The position numbers and the translations under genes are program-made. The notes beneath the pieces were generated by a model. It was not told where the DNA came from. It saw only the letters and a list, made by a program, of their open reading frames with translations, and did no database searches. 64,000 nucleotides of DNA. Origin: Anabaena lutea FACHB-196. Lineage in GTDB: Bacteria; Cyanobacteriota; Cyanobacteriia; Cyanobacteriales; Nostocaceae. This document shows positions 35,540-46,000 of this stretch, piece by piece; the first letter of the stretch is position 1; each line of letters starts with the position of its first letter. The stretch covers positions 248,001 through 312,000 of the forward strand of contig NZ_JACJST010000001.1 of assembly GCF_014698305.1 (NCBI RefSeq), read 5' to 3'.

Positions 35540-35638
35540 TTACTTGATGATAGTTATCTCTTCATCACTATTGACGCTGCTGGTATTTTTATTACCATTT
35601 AAGTCGCTAATTTTTTGAGCGGGATTGACATATTTATC
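35540..35638 (-). pseudogene. Frameshifted tail of the LamG-lipase gene
   Basis: Past the stop of the giant gene, the next frame reads RDKYVNPAQKISDLNGNKNT then SSVNSEEITIIK and a stop at 35540. The neighbouring lipase ends NTSSVHSNEDITIIK, so the two tails are homologous. A net shift of one base near 35636-35642 in the giant gene has cut off about 30 residues. This explains why coding-like sequence follows the present stop. Confidence 0.8.
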
Positions 35639-38600
35639 TCTGTTGATCACGTAGCAGTTCGAGCAGAAAAGGACGTGCAATATCCTTGACAGGACGAGTC
35701 AACTCACTCCAAAATTTTTGCTGCTCCTCCAATAATTCAATATAAGTTTCTGGGCTGTGTGGAAAGGGAACGCTAAACGGGATACGGAAAAGTCCGCCAA
35801 GGGAGATTGACGCGCTTTGACCACTACCTAATCCCATCACTGTAATCGCTTCGCCACCGTTAGCATACTTGCCAATGTAAGTGTTTCCGACCTGTAGTCC
35901 TTCAGGAGCGATCGCAGAGATGGGGAAGGGAGGATCGTAAGGATATGTGGGAACTATATCTAAAGCATTTTCGATGCGATAACTAAGGTCTGCGCCTATT
36001 TGCTTGTTATAGTAATCTACAAATTGTTGATTACCAATTTTAGGTGATGCGATCGCATAAACTTTGATCAGAAATCCCCCAGCTTGAACAGAGCCGAACC
36101 AACGTCGTAGCGATAAACCAACGACTTGGCTCAAGGCTCCACCCAAGCCGAAACCAGTTGACCATACCTCTATAGGTTCAGTTAACGGTGATAGCTTAGA
36201 TAAAAGCTGCTCCTCAAAAAATTGTAAAATTTTCTCCAGTTCTTCATTGTTATCAATTTCACCGTCAGCAATGACTTTCGCAACTAAATCTTGAGCTTGT
36301 TGCTCAAACTCTGATCCCAGTCGTATTGCTCCCGCATTAGCCAAAGCAGTAATGCAGGCGAATTTCCGCAGGGGAGGTAAGTGATTGAGCCGGCGGAAAT
36401 CTGAGGGTTTTAGCTCACCCCGCAGAGTCTTGAAGAAGTATTGAATTTCATCAGCTACTGACTCAAAGGGCAGATGAAGCCCTTGCACAACTTTTGCCTT
36501 TTGCACAGCCAACGAGCCGTAATCAATTAGTTTCCAATCTACATCAGAAACTATATTATCCAAGTTGACCGTACCTTTATCATTAACGGATGTGCCTCGT
36601 AAGGAAACTGCGTACTGATGAGCAACTCCCGATTGAGTATTTTTGAGAATTAGTCCCCGAATATTCGTGTCATCATTACGGATGGTGTGAACTAACTCCC
36701 ATCCCTGATTCTTATAGGTAGCCTTGTAAAATTTCTTTAGCTCTTCATCGTCAACACTGTCATCATCATACTCGAAAAAATCAAAGGCATATTTAGAAAG
36801 ATTTGCCATCAGGATAGCTTCATCAAAACTAAAGCCTTTACGCAACTTCAAGACTGGTTGACTGGGTTGTCGATTTTCAGGAATAACTGAGGGTTCAGGA
36901 GGTTGTACTGGTTGTCTGGGTTGTCGATTCTCAGGAATAACTGAGGATTCAGGAGGTTTTACTGGTTCACTTGGTTGCTGATTTTCAGGAATAGATATCG
37001 GTTGGCAATAAATCCCCAAGCGCACTAAAAAATTTTGCGGTCCCCCATGAGAGCCGAAAAAGCCGATAATTTCCTGCCCTTCTGGTGCTTCAAAAACGAA
37101 AGCTTCAACAATTTCTTGTTTTCCACTTTTCCCCCCAAAAACTGGCGATTTAACTCCTTTTTTAGTTTCAAATTGGATGGTGATAATCTCTTCTTTGGGA
37201 TATCCTGGTGCTTGACTTCCCCAAGTTCCGCTTACTTTGATGAGATAATCTCCTGGTTGTAGGGAAAATTCTCCTTCTGTACCTAAGCTATTGCCAACTA
37301 AGGCTGAACGATAGGTTTCTCCAGAACTAGAGGCAATATTTTCATATTCAACCTGAAGCGAGCAAATTGGCCAAAGTGCATTGATAAATAATGTTTTTAA
37401 TCGTGATTTTGGGGCTGTATCTTTAGGTAAAAATTCAAAATCTGTCGCTGATATTGAGCCACCTTTGGTACCAACTTTGACAAACTTAGAGACGGGCGGC
37501 TGAGTTGCTACTTTAATTGGCAATTCTTCTTGCTTCCAAATAGCACCATTAATTGTGCCATTATTGCCTTTACCTGTCTTGTCAGTAGCGACATTACCCG
37601 AACCTTCATTCAAGGGCAAATAAGCAACTAAACCATCCTCATTTCCTGTCAGATGCTGATTCATCTTTGCCTGAATTTCTGTCACTGTCAGGGCTTTATT
37701 CCACACACCAACTTCTGCAATTTGACCAGGATAGAAATATTGCGGATTTGCTTCGGTGAAACCAGCACCGATTCGCAAAGGACATTGGGTATTAAGTGCG
37801 TAACCCACATTTTTGCTGCAAACTTCTGTTCCATTGACATAAAGTTTCAGTTGTTTGCCATCATAGGTAGTTGCTATATGAGTCCAAGCATTAAGAATTA
37901 CGTCTAAACCAGCAACAATTTCCCAAGCCTGTGTATCATTACCAACCCAAGCCTGCCACTTATTATTATCTCCTGCGTAGATAATATAACCTTTTGATAA
38001 GGGGCTTGCATCACGGGATGTAATCACAGAACGCCAAGTTCCCTCACCTCCAACAACTTTTACCCAAGCGGAAACAGTAAATACATTAGGATTAAGGGAT
38101 TGACTGTAAGGAACTTCTATATAATCATCCTTACCATCAAATTGTAAAACAGATGATTTGCTAGAAATAATCGCTGGTTCTAATTTAGATGGTTCACTTC
38201 CAGAAGTCGCTTGAGGTGGTATAACTAGTATGGGTTGGGGAGTTTCACCTCCAGTTGTCTTCACTGAAGTAGAAAGATTAGATCGATCAACATAGACAAA
38301 AGTCTCCCAAGTTGATCGGGTTGGTCGATTAGCTACTACTTCACCTCCGCCACCTGCTTCAGCACAGACATACTGACCATTATTAGCTTGCAGTGCTATT
38401 TGGTTATTGCCTAAATTATGAACTTTAAAAGTTTCCCAAGCATTAATCTGAGAGCGATTAGCTACTACTTTACCTCCGCCACCTGCTTCGGCACAGACAT
38501 ACTGACCATTATTAGCTTGCAGTGCTATTTTATCGGGGAGGGTAAATTTAGATGATTCACCTCCAGAAGTCGGTTGAGGGGGTGCAACTATAATCGCTGG

Positions 38601-41243
38601 TTCTAATTTGAAAGGCAGTTCTTCTTGCTTCCAAATAGCACCATTAATTGTGCCATTATTGCCTTTACCTGTCTTGTCAGTAGCGACATTACCCGAACCT
38701 TCATTCAAGGGCAAATAAGCAACTAAACCATCCTCATTTCCTGTCAGATGCTGATTCATCTTTGCCTGAATTTCTATCACTGTCAGGGCTTTATTCCACA
38801 CACCAACTTCTGCAATTTGACCAGGATAGAAATATTGCGGATTTGCTTCGGTGAAACCAGCACCGATTCGCAAAGGACATTGGGTATTAAGTGCGTAACC
38901 TACATTTTTGCTGCAAACTTCTGTTCCATTGACATAAAGTTTCAGTTGTTTGCCATCATAGGTAGTTGCTATATGAGTCCAAGCATTAAGAATTACGTCT
39001 AAACCAGCAACAATTTCCCAAGCCTGTGTATCATTACCAACCCAAGCCTGCCACTTATTATTATCTCCTGCGTAGATAATATAACCTTTTGATAAGGGAC
39101 TTGCATCACGGGATGTAATCACAGAACGCCAAGTTCCCTCACCTCCAACAACTTTTACCCAAGCAGAAACAGTAAATACATTAGGATTAAGGGATTGACT
39201 GTAAGGAACTTCTACATAATCATCCTGACCATCAAATTGTAAAACAGATGATTTGCTAGAAATAATCGCTGGTTCTAATTTAGATGGTTCACTTCCAGAA
39301 GTCGGTTGAGGTGGTATAACTGGTGTGGGTTGAGGGGGTGTAACCGTAATTGCTGGTTCTAATAGGAAAGGGAGTTCTTCTTGCTGCCAAATAGCACCAT
39401 TAATTGTGCCGTGATTAGCATTGCTAGTTTTATCATTAACATCCCCATTCAAGGGATAATAACCGACTAATCCTGACTCATTTCCCGCCAGACGGGAGTT
39501 CATATTTTGCTTGATTTCTGTTTGCGTTCGTGCAGTATTCCAGATACGAAATTCTGTTAAAGAGCCTTTCCAATAGTTACTACCAATTACATAAGACCCA
39601 ATAACAAATTTTTCAATTCCGCTTAAAGTTTTTGTATTTCCCTCACCTTGATGCCAGATTTCTCCCTGGCGATAAATGTACATTTTTCCGGTGGTAACAT
39701 CTTTGACAAAAGCCCAATGTATCCAGCTATTATATTCTTCTAATTTAACTCCTTTGTCGATGCGATTATACCCATTTTCATTACCAGCATCCCAAAAAAT
39801 CCAAGAATTTCCCCAAGGTAAATGAACATTTAAAACGCGAGAATTCTGGGCATTATGAGCTTCAATAACACTGGTGGATTCTGTAACACTATTTTCTCCT
39901 TTAGCCCAAAATTCGATGGTGATTGCCTTGTCAATAGTGGGAAAACCTTTAGGCAGGGTAAGATTATCATTTATCCCATCAAAGGTCAGCACAGATTGGA
40001 AATTTTCCAACGTTACTGGTAGAATCGGTTGGCAATAAATTCCCAAGCGCACTAACAAATCCTGGGAACCGCCATGAGAACCAAAAAAACCAATAATTTC
40101 TTGCCCTTCTGGAGCTTCTAAAACAAAAGGTTCGACTTCTGTTCTTCCGCTGCCTCCGCCGAAGATTGGAGATTTAATGCCTTTTTTGGTTTCAAATTGG
40201 ATGGTGATAATTTCTTCTTTAGGATATCCTGGTGCTTGCCGTCCCCAAGTTCCACTTATTTTAGTAAGATAATCTCCTGGTTGTATAGAGACTTCTTTTC
40301 TGTTACCGCCACCACTTCCAACTATTGCTGAAAAATAAGTTTCCGCAGAAGTAGAGATGATATTTTCGTATTCTACTTGAAGTCTACTAATTGCCCAAGC
40401 TTCATTCAGCAAAACGCTTTTTAAGCGTGATTTTGAGGCTGTGTTGTCAGGTAACAATTTAAAATCTATCCCTGATATTGAGCCACCTATGGAACCGACT
40501 TTGGCAAACTTAGATCCTGGCGACTGAGTAGCTACTTCATCATTGACTGCCGCTTGAATTGGCAGTTCTTCTTGCTTCCAAGTAGCACCGTTAATTGTGC
40601 CATGATTAGCATTGCTAGTTTTATCATTACCATCCCCATTCAAGGGATAATAACCGACTAATCCTGGCTCATTTCCCACCAAACGCGAGTTCATATTTTG
40701 CTGAATTTCTTCTAGCGTGCGAGGAATATTCCACAGGCGAAGATCAGCAATTTGTCCTGCGAAAAAACGTCGAGTTCCTCCTCCTTTGCTGATAGAAGTA
40801 CCCGCCGCTACATATAGAGGAGAACTATTTTGTGTAGATTGAATTGTTGTATCTTGGGTTTGGCTTTGTTCAATACCATCAACATACAAGAACAATTGGG
40901 AGTCTTGTTTCACAAAAGCTACATGATGAAATTTTTCGTCATTAACCACTATTTTCGAGGAAAGCGAGGGATTTTTTCCATCATAGCGAGAGCCATAGAC
41001 TGTTCCCTTGCTAGAACTATAACGAATAGAATAGGGAAAAGCACTGCCTTGCCATTTTTCAATAATGTTGACATCAAAAATCGTATTAGCTCCGGGTTCA
41101 ATTGTGCCAACTTTTAACCACAGTTCGATGCAGAAATTTTGATTTTGATCAAAGTTAATAGCATTTTGGTTGGGAATAAGTAGGTAATCATCTTGTCCAT
41201 CAAACGCTAACACGGATTGGTTGGAAATCAGATTATTTGACAT
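35634..41243 (-). CDS. Giant LamG/jacalin/fascin-like protein with inactive lipase-class-3 domain
   Basis: About 1869 residues with no signal peptide. Domain order by DNA position: LamG 1 (41235-40560), jacalin-like 1 (about 40510-40015, ending GSHGGSQDLLVRLGIYCQ), LamG 2 (40005-39365), LamG 3 (39255-38614), two fascin-like repeats (IALQANNGQYVCAEAGGGG, 38545-38276), LamG 4 (38160-37519), jacalin-like 2 (37500-36990), a Pro-rich linker (PENRQPRQPVQPPEPS), and a lipase-class-3-like domain (36850-35634). The lipase elbow reads GFGLGG where the neighbouring paralogue has GHSLGG, so the nucleophile Ser is lost. All other parts should bind glycans. I start at ATG 41243 (GAGG 11 bases before) rather than 41300. 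The role is perhaps adhesion or a toxin-like effector; this is inference. Confidence 0.85.
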   Translation of the reverse strand: MSNNLISNQSVLAFDGQDDYLLIPNQNAINFDQNQNFCIELWLKVGTIEPGANTIFDVNIIEKWQGSAFPYSIRYSSSKGTVYGSRYDGKNPSLSSKIVVNDEKFHHVAFVKQDSQLFLYVDGIEQSQTQDTTIQSTQNSSPLYVAAGTSISKGGGTRRFFAGQIADLRLWNIPRTLEEIQQNMNSRLVGNEPGLVGYYPLNGDGNDKTSNANHGTINGATWKQEELPIQAAVNDEVATQSPGSKFAKVGSIGGSISGIDFKLLPDNTASKSRLKSVLLNEAWAISRLQVEYENIISTSAETYFSAIVGSGGGNRKEVSIQPGDYLTKISGTWGRQAPGYPKEEIITIQFETKKGIKSPIFGGGSGRTEVEPFVLEAPEGQEIIGFFGSHGGSQDLLVRLGIYCQPILPVTLENFQSVLTFDGINDNLTLPKGFPTIDKAITIEFWAKGENSVTESTSVIEAHNAQNSRVLNVHLPWGNSWIFWDAGNENGYNRIDKGVKLEEYNSWIHWAFVKDVTTGKMYIYRQGEIWHQGEGNTKTLSGIEKFVIGSYVIGSNYWKGSLTEFRIWNTARTQTEIKQNMNSRLAGNESGLVGYYPLNGDVNDKTSNANHGTINGAIWQQEELPFLLEPAITVTPPQPTPVIPPQPTSGSEPSKLEPAIISSKSSVLQFDGQDDYVEVPYSQSLNPNVFTVSAWVKVVGGEGTWRSVITSRDASPLSKGYIIYAGDNNKWQAWVGNDTQAWEIVAGLDVILNAWTHIATTYDGKQLKLYVNGTEVCSKNVGYALNTQCPLRIGAGFTEANPQYFYPGQIAEVGVWNKALTVIEIQAKMNQHLTGNEDGLVAYLPLNEGSGNVATDKTGKGNNGTINGAIWKQEELPFKLEPAIIVAPPQPTSGGESSKFTLPDKIALQANNGQYVCAEAGGGGKVVANRSQINAWETFKVHNLGNNQIALQANNGQYVCAEAGGGGEVVANRPTRSTWETFVYVDRSNLSTSVKTTGGETPQPILVIPPQATSGSEPSKLEPAIISSKSSVLQFDGKDDYIEVPYSQSLNPNVFTVSAWVKVVGGEGTWRSVITSRDASPLSKGYIIYAGDNNKWQAWVGNDTQAWEIVAGLDVILNAWTHIATTYDGKQLKLYVNGTEVCSKNVGYALNTQCPLRIGAGFTEANPQYFYPGQIAEVGVWNKALTVTEIQAKMNQHLTGNEDGLVAYLPLNEGSGNVATDKTGKGNNGTINGAIWKQEELPIKVATQPPVSKFVKVGTKGGSISATDFEFLPKDTAPKSRLKTLFINALWPICSLQVEYENIASSSGETYRSALVGNSLGTEGEFSLQPGDYLIKVSGTWGSQAPGYPKEEIITIQFETKKGVKSPVFGGKSGKQEIVEAFVFEAPEGQEIIGFFGSHGGPQNFLVRLGIYCQPISIPENQQPSEPVKPPESSVIPENRQPRQPVQPPEPSVIPENRQPSQPVLKLRKGFSFDEAILMANLSKYAFDFFEYDDDSVDDEELKKFYKATYKNQGWELVHTIRNDDTNIRGLILKNTQSGVAHQYAVSLRGTSVNDKGTVNLDNIVSDVDWKLIDYGSLAVQKAKVVQGLHLPFESVADEIQYFFKTLRGELKPSDFRRLNHLPPLRKFACITALANAGAIRLGSEFEQQAQDLVAKVIADGEIDNNEELEKILQFFEEQLLSKLSPLTEPIEVWSTGFGLGGALSQVVGLSLRRWFGSVQAGGFLIKVYAIASPKIGNQQFVDYYNKQIGADLSYRIENALDIVPTYPYDPPFPISAIAPEGLQVGNTYIGKYANGGEAITVMGLGSGQSASISLGGLFRIPFSVPFPHSPETYIELLEEQQKFWSELTRPVKDIARPFLLELLRDQQR
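37519..38225 (-). repeat. Intragenic direct repeat, distal copy (LamG 4)
   Basis: These 707 bases match 38614-39320 with only a handful of differences, 1095 bases (365 codons) apart. The unit covers one LamG domain and its linker. Near identity at DNA level shows recent duplication or gene conversion. Confidence 0.92.
38614..39320 (-). repeat. Intragenic direct repeat, proximal copy (LamG 3)
   Basis: Partner of 37519-38225. The two fascin-like repeats (about 38276-38545), themselves similar to each other, lie between the copies, so a LamG-fascin block is the probable unit of duplication. Confidence 0.92.
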
Positions 41244-41479
41244 AATGCTCATTACCTCAATGCTTGCTGAATAAGTATAGAAATTGAATCTAGCTGTCAC
41301 AGAGATTGAAAAATCAAGAGTTGGTTGATTAGTTCTGAAATTTATACAGTAGATATCTCCAAAAATGAAATATGCGTATCCTAGAACCCTTGTAGAGACG
41401 TGACCTGGGTAGGGATTCTCGGCTCTACAATATTTTTCACCAGATGTCTAGTTATTTATGGTGAAAAAGCAAGGGTTTT

Positions 41480-41575
41480 ATATCATGTTCGCTTAATTAC
41501 TTAATTAAAAAAACTTTCCCCGTCCCCGCGTCCCCGCGTCAGCCCTAACTATAAGTCTTTAACCGAACACGATAT
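41480..41575. repeat. Inverted-repeat element with minisatellite core, copy 2
   Basis: It begins ATATCATGTTCGCTTAA and ends TTAACCGAACACGATAT, the same ends as the element at 27372-27532. The core is short, with AAAAAAACTTTCCCC and GTCCCCGCGTCCCCGCGTC. It lies between the giant gene and the stand-alone lipase gene; the rest of the 41301-41709 gap holds nothing I can name except tail homology near 41640-41709. Confidence 0.8.
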
Positions 41576-41709
41576 TAGACATCTGTATTCAATGATATTG
41601 CACTTGTCTGCACAGAAAAGTCTGTAAACCTTGGTGACTAGAAGAGTTCCTAAAATATGGGAGGAATTAGAGTCAAAAATTTGATCCAATTCCTCATTCT
41701 CAGTCTCTT

Positions 41710-43005
41710 TTACTTGATGATAGTTATATCTTCATTACTATGGACGCTGCTGGTATTTCGATCGAGTTCTACATCTATTTTATTTTCATCACGCAGTATT
41801 TCGACCAAAAAAGGACGTGCAATATCTTTCACGGGACGAGCTAACTGACTCCAAAATTTTTGCTGCTCCTGCAATAATTCAATATAAGTTTCAGGGCTGT
41901 GTGGAAAGGGAACACTAAACGGGATACTGAAAAGTCCGCCAAAGGATATAGACGCGCTTTGACCACTACCGAATCCCGTCACTGTAATCGCTTCCCCACC
42001 GTTAGCATATTCACCAATGAAAAAATTACCGATCTGTAGTCCTTCAGGAGCGATCGCAGAAATCGGGAGGGGAGGATTGAGGGGAATAGTTGGAATATTA
42101 TCCAATGTATTTTCGATGCGATAGCTCAGTTCTGCTCCTATTTGCTGGTTGTAGAAATCTACAAACGCTTGATTTCCAATTTTACAGGCGGCGATCGCAT
42201 AAACTTTGATCAGCAATCCCCCAGATGCAACAGAACCGAACCAGCGTCGCAGAGCCAGAGCAGCCAGTTCAGACATCGAGCCACCCAAACTGTGACCTGT
42301 TGACCATACCTCTATGGTTTCTGTTAAGGGTGATTGCTTAGATACAAGCTCCTCTTCTACAAATTGAAAAATTTTCTCTAGTTCTTCATCGTTATCCACT
42401 TCACCGTCAGCAAGCACTTTCGCAATTAAATCTTGAGTTTGTTGTTCAAACTCTGTACCCAGTAGAATTGCTCCCGCATCTATCATAGCGGTGATGCAGG
42501 CAAATTTTCGCAGGGGTGGTAAATCATGGAGATACCGTAAATCTGCTGATTTTAACTCGCCCCGCAGAGTTCTGAAGAAGCATTGAATTTCATCAGCCAC
42601 TGACTCAAAGGCCAGATGAAACCCGCGCACGACTTTTGCACGTTGGACAGACAAAGAGCCGTAATCTGTCAGTTTCCAATCTACATCAGAAACTACATTA
42701 TCCAAGTTGACGGCTCCTTTATCAATACCTGCTGAACCTCGGAAGGCAATTGCGTACTGATGTGCCACTCCCGATTGCGTATTTTTGAGAATTAGTCCCC
42801 GAGTATTGGCCTGGTCGTTACGAATGGTGTGGACTAACTGCCATCCCTGGTTTTTATAAAGAGCCTGGTAAACTGTCTTTAGCTCTACATCGTCAACACT
42901 GCTATCATCATACTGAAAAACATCATAGGCATACTTAGACAGAGTTGTCATCAGGATAGCTTCATCAAAACTAAAGCCTTTACGCAACTTCAACGATGTA
43001 GTCAT
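41710..43005 (-). CDS. Lipase class 3 family protein, intact catalytic site
   Basis: A 431-residue alpha/beta hydrolase of the lipase-3 type. The nucleophile elbow is STGHSLGGSMSE with Ser239. The likely acid is D302 in ENTLDNIP, and the likely base is the His in PFPHSPETYIE. A helical insertion with an EF-hand-like DGEVDNDEELEKI (about 200-212) lies before the elbow. It has no signal peptide. It is about 75% identical by eye to the C-terminal domain of the giant protein, which has lost the Ser. It starts 76 bases after the NRPS stop, same strand, so it may be the last gene of that operon; whether it takes part in the pathway is open. Confidence 0.88.
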   Translation of the reverse strand: MTTSLKLRKGFSFDEAILMTTLSKYAYDVFQYDDSSVDDVELKTVYQALYKNQGWQLVHTIRNDQANTRGLILKNTQSGVAHQYAIAFRGSAGIDKGAVNLDNVVSDVDWKLTDYGSLSVQRAKVVRGFHLAFESVADEIQCFFRTLRGELKSADLRYLHDLPPLRKFACITAMIDAGAILLGTEFEQQTQDLIAKVLADGEVDNDEELEKIFQFVEEELVSKQSPLTETIEVWSTGHSLGGSMSELAALALRRWFGSVASGGLLIKVYAIAACKIGNQAFVDFYNQQIGAELSYRIENTLDNIPTIPLNPPLPISAIAPEGLQIGNFFIGEYANGGEAITVTGFGSGQSASISFGGLFSIPFSVPFPHSPETYIELLQEQQKFWSQLARPVKDIARPFLVEILRDENKIDVELDRNTSSVHSNEDITIIK

Positions 43006-43081
43006 TGTGAGGTCTCCATTTTATGAATTTTAATGAGGATCGGGTATAAACTAGAACTGCACTAGTCAATTCTAATCAGAT

Positions 43082-46000
43082 CTAACCAGAGGTTGTATCG
43101 GGGATACAATCAAGGTATCGTGTTAGTATTTCTGCGATCGCAGACGCATGGGGATGTCGTAGTAAGGTAAGATGATTGCCGGGTACGTTATGTACATCGA
43201 CACCACCTTTTACTAACTCACCCCAACCCCAAGTTTCATCTTGGTCAAGCTGGATATCACTTGTTTTCACAAGGATAGCTTTGCCATCATAAGATGGTGC
43301 TTTATAGCGGTATAAAGCGTCACCATTCGCTATCCCTATCTGCCATAGACGAAGTATGACACGAACTTGCTCACATCTTTTTATGATCTGGGGATTTTGG
43401 GTAGCACCACGATGACCCAAAAATGACAGCATCCCTTTGATTAAACCTTTAGTCTGATCAGCAGCTTTGGATTGCTGCAAAGATGATGGTTCAGTTGCTC
43501 TGACCTGGATAATGTAATCGTAGATCAACGGCCACATATCCGGCACACTTACTATTAAACCAGCTATTCTCCAGAGATCTTCGGCTTTGTAGCCTGTTTT
43601 CAAATCAGGAGGAGAATCAAAGAGTACCAATAAATCCACATCCTGATTTGCTTGTTTGAGACGAACAGCCATTTCATAAACAATGTAGGCTCCTAGTGAC
43701 CAGCCAGCTAGTAAGTAGGGGCCTTGAGGTTGAACTGAACGGATGACTTCAATGTAATAAGCAGCCATGTCTTCAACTCGCCTCAAAGGCTGTTTCTCTC
43801 CCTGCAATCCTGGTGCTTGTATCCCATAGACAGGGTGATCAGAACCAAGCTGATAGACTACAGGGTAATAGGGAAAGACTATACCAGCCATCGGGTGAAT
43901 CCAGAAAAAAGGCTGCTTGCTGCCACCTGGTTTGATGGGGACTAGGCAGGGATAAGATTTGAGAGCATCTTCAATATCCGTGTTACCATTTGCCAGTTCT
44001 CCTGATGATTGATCCGGCTTTTCAATAATTTGGGCTAATTCTGCAATGGTGGAAGACTGGAACAGAACCCACAGTTGCAGATCACTCCCAAAAGTCTCCT
44101 GTATCTGAGATACAATTTGCGCTGCTAGTACCGAATGACCACCTAGTGTAAAGAAGTTATCATGGATACTTATTTTTTCCAGACCTAGTACTTGTTTAAA
44201 GATTTCAGCTAACTGACGTTCAACTTGATTGCGAGGTTCTGTTTGTTCAGAAACCTTCAATCCCGTGTAAGTATGAGTTAACTGTTTGAGGTCAACTTCC
44301 CCTGCATCTGTCAAAGGCATTTCATCCAGTTGGACGAAATTACAGCGAGTGGGAGTACCAAAGCGATCGCATACTTGCAATTGCTCAACGGATAATTCGC
44401 GAGTGTTGGCTGTGAATAAGGCTGTTAATTGCTGTAAACTTTGACAATCTAATGTAAATCGCTGAATATGCGACTTGCCAGCATCCAATCCGATGAAAAG
44501 ATGGTTAGAGCGATGTGCTAACGCTACTAACAAGGAATCGATTCCTTGGGAGGGCGAAAGAGCATCGAATCCTTTAGCTCTACTCAAATCTTTCATGGGA
44601 TAGCCACGACTCATACCCGTTTCGTCCCACATACTCCAACTCAAGCAATAGCTCTGCCAGGAACTATGTTGTCTTTGATAAGTACTAAAGGCTTCTAGAA
44701 AACTATTGGCTGCTGCATAAGCACCCACACCTGTACCCCCAAAGAAACTATTGACTGAGGAAAAATGGATGAAAAAACCAGATTGGTGATTTTGCAGCAG
44801 GTGATGGAGTACCCAAGTTCCCATTACCTTCTGTTGCAAGCCAGCGACTAAACTTTCTTTCGTTTCCGACGCGATTAGGTGTTCTGGCAAACCTCCTGCT
44901 AAATGAATTACTCCATCAATTTGAGTATTCCACTCGGATGATACCAAATAAAGGGTCTGTTTCATGTCATCCAGATTACAAATATCAACAGCTTGATAGA
45001 GAACTGTTCCTGGAAGTTGTCTTAACTGTTGATATGCTTGAATTTTGGCTGAGAGTTTATCTTCACCTTCTTGATAATTCTTCCAAGTGCTTTCATCTGG
45101 TAAAGGTGTTCGACCAATTAATAATAAACGGGCTTGGTAATGCTTTAATAGATATTTAGCAATCTTAACACCAATGCCTCCAAGTCCACCAGTAATTAAA
45201 TAGACTCCACCGTGTTTAAAAGGAAGTTCTTGCTGTTCTTGTTCTGCAAAATCTGTCTTTTTTAGACGAGGAATTAACCTTTGTCCATTTCTGTAAGCAA
45301 CTTCCGATTCTGGAATTAAAACAGAAAACTCTGCCAGTAAATAAGTTCTATTAATTTCCACCGCAGCAATAGGCAGATCAATATGACGACAGTCTAACCA
45401 AGGTATTTCCTGTGGGATAGTTTTGAGGAAGCCTAAAACTGTTGCTTTTTGATATGTAATCGCGTCAGTTGGTAAAATAAATTGACTGCAACTAGCTACA
45501 AACAATAACTGTATACGCTCTTTTGTTTCATGCAACTTCTCTATTGCTTTCACTAAAAACAGTAAGCTATAGAGTCCTTTTTGTTGACTAACCTCAAGAG
45601 TTTCCAGGTTGGGAATACCATCATTATAGGTTTCATAATTCCAGAGGTGGAAAATATGACCAATGGTATAATTGTTAGTTATTAATGATTTTATTAAATG
45701 GTGATAATCTTCTTCATGGGCAGGATTGATCACATAATGTTCACTGCTCAAATGAGCAAAATTATTTCCTGCCTCAACTTTAATACAAGGATAATTTTGA
45801 GCTTCCAGTCTTTGACAAACTGATTGTCCTAATCCTAAATCATCAACAAAGACTATCACCGCTTGTTTGACATTTAAAAGAGGATTAATTCGAGCTTGTT
45901 TTTGACACCAAACTTTCTCATAGAACCAATCAGGAATTGTATTTTTGCCTAGAAGAATGTCGATGTCTTGAATTAGGGAATTAAAATCACCAGACTCTAG

